Positions 12,919 through 13,296 of a stretch of 13,296 nucleotides of DNA are shown piece after piece. Each line of letters begins with the position of its first letter. Position 1 is the first letter of the stretch. The DNA is from an uncultured Flavobacterium sp. GTDB lineage: Bacteria; Bacteroidota; Bacteroidia; Flavobacteriales; Flavobacteriaceae. The stretch covers positions 1 to 13,296 of the forward strand of contig CAMLKV010000015.1 of NCBI GenBank assembly GCA_946480635.1. The letters are read 5' to 3'. The notes beneath the pieces are model-generated. The model saw only the letters and a list, made by a program, of their open reading frames with translations. It was not told the DNA's origin and did no database searches. A program made the position numbers and the translations under genes.

Positions 12919-12926
12919 TATTTTTG
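12919..12926 (+). promoter_or_regulatory. -7 promoter box of purB
   Basis: TATTTTTG matches TAnnTTTG 26 bases before the purB start codon, directly after the last copy of the TCATAACTCATAA repeat, which would lie in the promoter spacer. No -33 TTG is clear. Confidence 0.55.
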
Positions 12927-12952
12927 CCTTTTCTTAAAAACAACACAACAAC

Positions 12953-13296
12953 ATGCAACTGACTGAATTGAACGCTATTTCACCTATTGATGGTCGTTAT
13001 AGAAATAAAACTGTTTCTCTATCTCCTTATTTTTCTGAAGAAGCTTTAATAAAATACCGTGTTTTAATCGAAGTGGAATACTTTATTGCGCTTTGTGAAG
13101 CAGGTATTCCGCAACTATCTGGAATTAACAAAAGTTTGTTTACTGAGCTACGCAAAATGTATGAAAACTTCTCTACTGAAGATGCGCTTTGGATAAAAGA
13201 AACAGAGAAAACAACCAATCACGACGTTAAAGCTGTTGAGTATTTTATCAAAACTAAATTTGATGCTTTAGGATTACAACAATATAAAGAGTTTAT
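12953..13296 (+). CDS. purB: Adenylosuccinate lyase, N-terminal 114 codons (cut by the window edge)
   Basis: The ATG at 12953 opens a frame without stop to the end of the window. It begins MQLTELNAISPIDGRYRNKT, and the S-P-I-D-G-R-Y motif is the signature of adenylosuccinate lyase; these residues bind the AMP moiety. Further on come E-V-E-Y-F-I-A-L (about 42-49) and E-T-E-K-T-T-N-H-D-V-K-A-V-E-Y-F (about 83-98), where T-N-H-D-V corresponds to the conserved catalytic-site histidine region. The enzyme removes fumarate from SAICAR and from adenylosuccinate in purine synthesis. The catalytic Ser loop and the C-terminal domain lie outside the window. It has its own promoter box. The identity is secure despite truncation. 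Confidence 0.95.
   Translation, partial: MQLTELNAISPIDGRYRNKTVSLSPYFSEEALIKYRVLIEVEYFIALCEAGIPQLSGINKSLFTELRKMYENFSTEDALWIKETEKTTNHDVKAVEYFIKTKFDALGLQQYKEF

Overview
The window looks like core chromosome of a low-GC member of Flavobacteriaceae, most like Flavobacterium. The evidence is a DUF4834 gene beside a YfhO-type membrane protein, Bacteroidota-type -7 boxes (TAnnTTTG) ahead of most transcription units, no Shine-Dalgarno sequences, and a Zn-less sirtuin and a serine palmitoyltransferase/cysteate acyltransferase-like enzyme of the kind found in this group. I see no insertion sequence, integrase, CRISPR array, tRNA or rRNA.

Left part (1-3192, minus strand): one co-oriented run, DUF4834 protein -> large YfhO-family membrane protein -> CrcB/FluC fluoride channel -> start of a gene that runs off the left edge (first ten codons read MKKVLIITYY, a typical glycosyltransferase N-terminus). 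The last three genes abut or overlap, so they are probably one cell-envelope operon. Divergent from it (3288-5500, plus): a secreted beta-barrel-like protein with a long Lys/Glu-rich tail, then a GNAT-like acyltransferase, closed by a bidirectional terminator.

Middle (5553-8035): a PLP-dependent alpha-oxoamine synthase of the serine palmitoyltransferase (sphingolipid) or cysteate acyltransferase (sulfonolipid) type on the minus strand, and the nucleotide house-cleaning enzyme RdgB on the plus strand. Between these divergent genes lie 647 bp without protein genes that hold three separate non-coding RNA candidates. Two are on the minus strand upstream of the synthase: a free-standing RNA closed by a 14-bp stem and ending in an intrinsic terminator, and an element resembling the flavobacterial Flavo-1 motif. 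The third is a short plus-strand RNA with its own promoter and terminator. This is the most interesting part of the window.

Right part (8212-13296): a DEAD-box RNA helicase with an RNA-binding domain and an Arg/Gly/Ser-rich tail; a secreted carboxypeptidase-regulatory-domain protein whose start codon is enclosed by a perfect 18-bp inverted repeat; a tRNA Gm18 methyltransferase (minus strand); a VOC-fold protein directly abutting a cysteine-free sirtuin; and the first 114 codons of purB, cut by the right edge.

All functions are read from sequence patterns only. The RNA family assignment and the substrate of the oxoamine synthase are the least certain calls.
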